Below are positions 5,911 to 8,607 of a stretch of DNA of 8,607 nt, piece after piece. A model generated the notes under the pieces. It was not told the DNA's origin, did not search any database, and was given only the letters and a program-made list of their open reading frames with translations. The stretch is taken from positions 1 to 8,607 of the forward strand of contig CAJXGK010000062.1 in NCBI GenBank assembly GCA_913053815.1, given 5' to 3'. The position numbers and the translations under genes are program-made. How positions within the stretch are numbered: position 1 is the stretch's first letter; every line of letters begins with the position of its first letter. This DNA is from an uncultured Rhodanobacteraceae bacterium (GTDB lineage: Bacteria > Pseudomonadota > Gammaproteobacteria > Xanthomonadales > Rhodanobacteraceae).

Positions 5911-7028
5911 TGAACCGTTGGATGCGCCAAGTTACCTCTTTCCTGGTCCTGTTGCTACTTGTGGGCGTGCTGCCTATCGCCCATGCCGACCGCATCAAGG
6001 ACCTTTCACAGATTGCCGGAGTGCGCCAAAACCCGTTGATCGGTTATGGCCTAGTGGTGGGCCTGGATGGCAGCGGCGATCAAACCAGCCAGGCGCCGTT
6101 CACCACCCAGAGTCTGGAAAACATGCTGCAGCGCTTTGGCGTCACCATGCCGGCCAATGTGCGGCCGCAGCTGAATAATGTTGCGGCGGTGATGGTTACC
6201 GCTGAGCTGCCGGCCTTTGCCAAACCCGGACAGTCGATCGATGTGGTGGTGTCCTCAATCGGCAATGCCAAAAGTTTGCGTGGCGGCACCTTGCTAATGA
6301 CCCCTTTGCATGGCGCCGATGGGCATACCTATGCGGTGGCTCAGGGCAATGTGATTATTGGCGGGGTCAGCGCGCACGGTAAAAGTGGGTCCAGTGTGTC
6401 GGTAAATATCAACAATACCGGGCGCATTCCGGACGGGGCCTCGGTGGAGCGTGCTGTACCCAATGCTTTTGCTGACGGGGGGCCGGTTGTGCTGAATCTC
6501 AATACGCCAAGCTTCACCACCGCCAGCCGCATGGTCAAGGCCATTGATCAGGCTTTTGGGGTAGATGCCGCTCAGGCCCTGGATGCGACCTCGGTGGCCG
6601 TTCATGCCCCGGCCCAGGTATCGCAGCGCGTAGCGTTTCTGGGTCGTCTGCAAAATGTGCAGGTCGATCCGGCCAGTGCCCCGGCGCAAGTCATCATCAA
6701 TGCCCGCACCGGCACCATCGTCATCGGCGCCAACGTCCGCGTATCTCCTGCTGCGGTCGCCAGTGGCGGCATCGTGGTAAGTATCGGCGAACAGCCGGGG
6801 ATCAGTCAGCCCGCCCCCTTCAGCAAGGGGCAAACTGCGCGGGTGCCACGCTCCAGTGTGTCGATCACCGAGCAGGGTGGGCATCTGTTCAAGTTGGGTC
6901 CGGACGTCAATCTAGAGCAGATCGTACGGGCCATGAACCGCATCGGGGCGACTCCCAATGATCTTATTTCGATCCTGCAGGCGCTGAAAGCGGCGGGCGC
7001 ACTGCATGCCAAGCTGGTGGTGATCTGA
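5910..7028 (+). CDS. flgI: Flagellar P-ring protein FlgI
   Basis: Periplasmic subunit of the P ring, the peptidoglycan-level bushing around the distal rod. The chosen ATG at 5910 gives 372 residues. It overlaps the flgH stop by one base (TGATG), implying translational coupling. This start yields a Sec signal peptide: basic residues R3 and R6, a hydrophobic run at 11-23, and cleavage after AHA (A26) to leave [20 protein letters not shown], the classic mature FlgI start. The frame is open back to a TTG at 5868, but that adds an unneeded 14 residues. Conserved blocks include [15 protein letters not shown] (45-59), [20 protein letters not shown] (107-126), [10 protein letters not shown] (151-160), [10 protein letters not shown] (264-273) and [20 protein letters not shown] (343-362). 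There is no cysteine, so the disulfide bond known in enterobacterial FlgI is absent. The flgJ start follows the stop directly. Confidence 0.96.
   Translation: MNRWMRQVTSFLVLLLLVGVLPIAHADRIKDLSQIAGVRQNPLIGYGLVVGLDGSGDQTSQAPFTTQSLENMLQRFGVTMPANVRPQLNNVAAVMVTAELPAFAKPGQSIDVVVSSIGNAKSLRGGTLLMTPLHGADGHTYAVAQGNVIIGGVSAHGKSGSSVSVNINNTGRIPDGASVERAVPNAFADGGPVVLNLNTPSFTTASRMVKAIDQAFGVDAAQALDATSVAVHAPAQVSQRVAFLGRLQNVQVDPASAPAQVIINARTGTIVIGANVRVSPAAVASGGIVVSIGEQPGISQPAPFSKGQTARVPRSSVSITEQGGHLFKLGPDVNLEQIVRAMNRIGATPNDLISILQALKAAGALHAKLVVI
7016..7025 (+). promoter_or_regulatory. Extended ribosome binding site of flgJ inside the end of flgI
   Basis: GGTGGTGATC matches GGAGGTGATC, the complement of the usual 16S rRNA 3' end, at 9 of 10 positions. 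Its GGTGG part is 8 nt before the GTG start at 7029. It also encodes the last residues of FlgI, and it supports the GTG start of flgJ. Confidence 0.55.
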
Positions 7029-8057
7029 GTGAACGCGCTATCAGCATTGAATACGCCGGCTGCAGCGGAGAGCTCGGTATATACGGACTTCAGCGGTCTG
7101 AATCGGCTCAAGGCCTTGGCCACTGAGCACAATCCGGCGGCCATCGAGCAGACAGCCAGACAGTTCGAGGCCTTGTTTACGCAGATGCTGTTGAAATCGA
7201 TGCGCCAGGCTGATTTCGGTGGCGGCATTCTCGATAGTCAGGAGACCAAAATGTACCGCGGCCTGTTCGATCAACAGTTGGCGCTGACGCTTTCGCAACA
7301 CGGTACGGGTCTTGGCATCGCTGGCATGATCGAGCGTCAATTGCGGGTCCAGAACCGTGTTGCTGTGACCCAGGCCAAAGCGGTCCCGATGATTGCGGTG
7401 GGGCCAAGTAGCCGGCCGCCTGCAGCAACACTTGAAGCGACAACAGCCAGACCCACCGGGGCTATCGCTACGGGGATCGGTACGGCCCTGCACATTCTCG
7501 ATAAAGTGGCTCACGTCGCCATGGCCCGTGCCTTGCCTGGCAATCCGATTGCCTTTGTACGGGCCCTGGTTCCCTATGCTGAGCAGGCTGCGGCCCGGCT
7601 GGGGGTTTCCGCCCGAGCACTGTTAGCGCAGGCGGCGCTGGAAACCGGTTGGGGTGCGCACTTGCCGACTCGAGCGGACGGCCGGTCCAGTTTCAATCTG
7701 TTTGGCATCAAGAGCGGTTCCGATTGGCACGGGGCAAGCGTAAAAATACCGACACTGGAATTTGTAGATGGAATCCCGGTACGCAGACAGGACCAGTTTC
7801 GCGCCTACCCCTCGCCGGCCGCTTCGTTTCACGATTATGCGCAATTGCTGCTGTCCTCACCAGGTTATCAGCAGGTCCTCAACAGGGGCGAGAGCATCCG
7901 TGGCTTTGCTGCGGCCCTGGCGAGTTCCGGTTACGCCACCGATCCCCATTACGCGGACAAGCTGGTCAAAGTTGCCGAGAGTCCGCAAATGAACGCCGCT
8001 CTTGCCGGCCTCAAGCTGGCGCCGCAGGTGCCGCTACACAGGCCAGCTTCGCCATGA
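7029..8057 (+). CDS. flgJ: Flagellar rod-capping peptidoglycan hydrolase FlgJ
   Basis: Two-domain protein: the N-terminal part caps the growing rod and the C-terminal part is a beta-N-acetylglucosaminidase that opens peptidoglycan for it. The GTG at 7029 directly abuts the flgI stop and gives 342 residues, slightly longer than I recall for Salmonella. Residues 36-104 are the rod-binding domain (AIEQTARQFEALFTQMLLKS, then QETKMYRGLFDQQLALTLS). Residues 110-165 are an Ala/Pro/Thr-rich linker. Residues 173-320 are the glucosaminidase domain, with ALLAQAALETGWG (198-209), SFNLFGIKSGSDWHG (221-235), PTLEFVDG (241-248), FRAYPSPAASFHDYA (257-271) and GYATDPHYADKL (301-312). E205 is the expected catalytic Glu and E244 the second conserved Glu; their 39-residue spacing equals that of E184/E223 in Salmonella as I remember it. 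No signal peptide, as in the family. A 30-bp gap separates it from flgK. Confidence 0.96.
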   Translation: MNALSALNTPAAAESSVYTDFSGLNRLKALATEHNPAAIEQTARQFEALFTQMLLKSMRQADFGGGILDSQETKMYRGLFDQQLALTLSQHGTGLGIAGMIERQLRVQNRVAVTQAKAVPMIAVGPSSRPPAATLEATTARPTGAIATGIGTALHILDKVAHVAMARALPGNPIAFVRALVPYAEQAAARLGVSARALLAQAALETGWGAHLPTRADGRSSFNLFGIKSGSDWHGASVKIPTLEFVDGIPVRRQDQFRAYPSPAASFHDYAQLLLSSPGYQQVLNRGESIRGFAAALASSGYATDPHYADKLVKVAESPQMNAALAGLKLAPQVPLHRPASP

Positions 8058-8074
8058 TATTGACAGGTTCCACG

Positions 8075-8080
8075 AGAGGG
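8075..8080 (+). promoter_or_regulatory. Ribosome binding site of flgK
   Basis: AGAGGG, 7 nt before the ATG at 8088, in the 30-bp gap after flgJ. Confidence 0.6.
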
Positions 8081-8087
8081 CCGCAGG

Positions 8088-8607
8088 ATGCCTAATCTAC
8101 TTAATATCGGCGCCACCGGTCTGCAGGTCGCGCAGATTGCATTGGATACCACCGGCAACAATATCAGCAACATCAACACTCCCGGTTACAGCCGCGAGCA
8201 GGTGCAAATCGGCACCCAGATCCCGCAGCGCTCGGGCAACTACTATCTCGGCCAGGGCGCCCAGGTGATCGACGTGCAGCGCAGCTACAGCGCATTTCTG
8301 ACTCGGCAGGTACAAAACAGCATCGCCGCCCAGCGCCAGTACAGCGCCTACCACGGCATTGCCACCCGGCTGGTTGATCTGTTCGGCAGCGGCAGTTCCA
8401 GCCTGCAATCATCGTTGGATCAATTTTTTGGGGCGCTACAGGATGTAGCCACCAACCCGAGCAGCGTACCTACCCGGCAGGCCATGCTGGGCAAGACGCA
8501 GGCACTCGTCAGCAACTTCCATTCGCTGGCCAGCCAGTTCGGCAACTTTCAGAAAGAGATCAATCTGCGGCTCGGTAACGATGTAGCCAGTATCAACAGC
8601 CTCGGCC
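8088..8607 (+). CDS. flgK: Flagellar hook-filament junction protein FlgK (HAP1), 5' part
   Basis: First junction protein between hook and filament; it displaces the FlgD cap and is exported by the flagellar type III system. The frame is open from the ATG at 8088 to the window end, giving 173 residues of a protein usually longer than 450. The N-terminus MPNLLNIGATGLQVAQIALD, then TTGNNISNINTPGYSREQ (21-38), is the FlgK form of the axial signature: TPGYSRQ-type rather than TTGFK. GNYYLGQGAQVIDVQRSYSA (50-69) and FLTRQVQNS (70-78) are also family-typical, as is FFGALQDVATNPSS near 113-126 with the following RQAMLGKTQALVSNFHSLA. Only 30 bp separate it from flgJ and I see no convincing promoter of its own, so it appears to be co-transcribed. 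flgL would be expected next, beyond the window. Confidence 0.95.
   Translation, partial: MPNLLNIGATGLQVAQIALDTTGNNISNINTPGYSREQVQIGTQIPQRSGNYYLGQGAQVIDVQRSYSAFLTRQVQNSIAAQRQYSAYHGIATRLVDLFGSGSSSLQSSLDQFFGALQDVATNPSSVPTRQAMLGKTQALVSNFHSLASQFGNFQKEINLRLGNDVASINSLG

Noticed and set aside
7502..7524. Possible sigma-28 (FliA) promoter (TAAAG...GCC) inside flgJ
   Set aside because: The spacer between the two elements is too short and the -10 half matches only GCC of GCCGATAA.
7725..7740. Second sigma-54-like sequence inside flgJ
   Set aside because: TGGCACG and the GG-N10-GC spacing are present, but the -12 element is AAGCG instead of TTGCW and it lies within coding sequence about 350 bp before flgK.
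8060..8087. TTGACA in the flgJ-flgK gap as a -35 box
   Set aside because: No -10 element lies at a suitable distance before flgK, and the gap is only 30 bp with continuous operon spacing.
7649..8095. Open frame of 148 codons overlapping flgJ
   Set aside because: It lies in another frame of the well-supported flgJ glucosaminidase domain, with no family features and an Arg/Pro/Ala-rich shadow composition.
1..8607. Mobile element, defence system, CRISPR or novel cluster
   Set aside because: Every stretch is occupied by intact flagellar genes in canonical order; I see no terminal repeats, transposase, integrase, tRNA or repeat array.

Overview
The window is an almost gapless stretch of a flagellar and chemotaxis locus, all on the + strand: the 3' end of cheV, then flgB, flgC, flgD, flgE, flgF, flgG, flgH, flgI, flgJ and the 5' part of flgK, which runs off the end. 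The sequence is GC-rich (about 60% by eye). A perfect sigma-54 (-24/-12) promoter in front of flgB, an L/P-ring pair (FlgH lipoprotein and FlgI) and a two-domain FlgJ carrying a glucosaminidase all point to a Gram-negative gammaproteobacterium (or close relative) with polar-type, sigma-54-controlled flagellar genes. The order cheV-flgBCDEFGHIJK, with no cheR between cheV and flgB, recalls Xanthomonadales-type clusters rather than the cheV-cheR-flgB order of Pseudomonas and Vibrio. That placement rests on remembered gene order only and is tentative.

Layout: 1-614 is the end of CheV (tail of the CheW-like domain plus a complete receiver domain). 615-829 is the only real intergenic region; it holds a cluster of TTGCCG/CGGCAA motifs and the sigma-54 promoter at 782-797. 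From 830 to the window end, ten flg genes follow with gaps of -1 to 35 bp, so they read as one transcription unit, probably continuing into flgL beyond the window.

How the genes work together: FlgB, FlgC, FlgF and FlgG build the rod across the periplasm. FlgJ caps the growing rod and cuts peptidoglycan to let it through. FlgI (P ring) and FlgH (L ring) form the bushing in the peptidoglycan and outer membrane. FlgD is the scaffold that caps the growing hook, FlgE is the hook subunit, and FlgK is the first hook-filament junction protein. CheV couples receptors to the CheA kinase and is tuned by phosphorylation.

I see no mobile element, tRNA, rRNA, CRISPR array or unknown gene, and no undescribed system. 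The points worth a second look are regulatory (promoter, candidate enhancer-protein sites, start sites and coupling) and compositional: the eleven proteins together contain a single cysteine, the lipidated one of FlgH.
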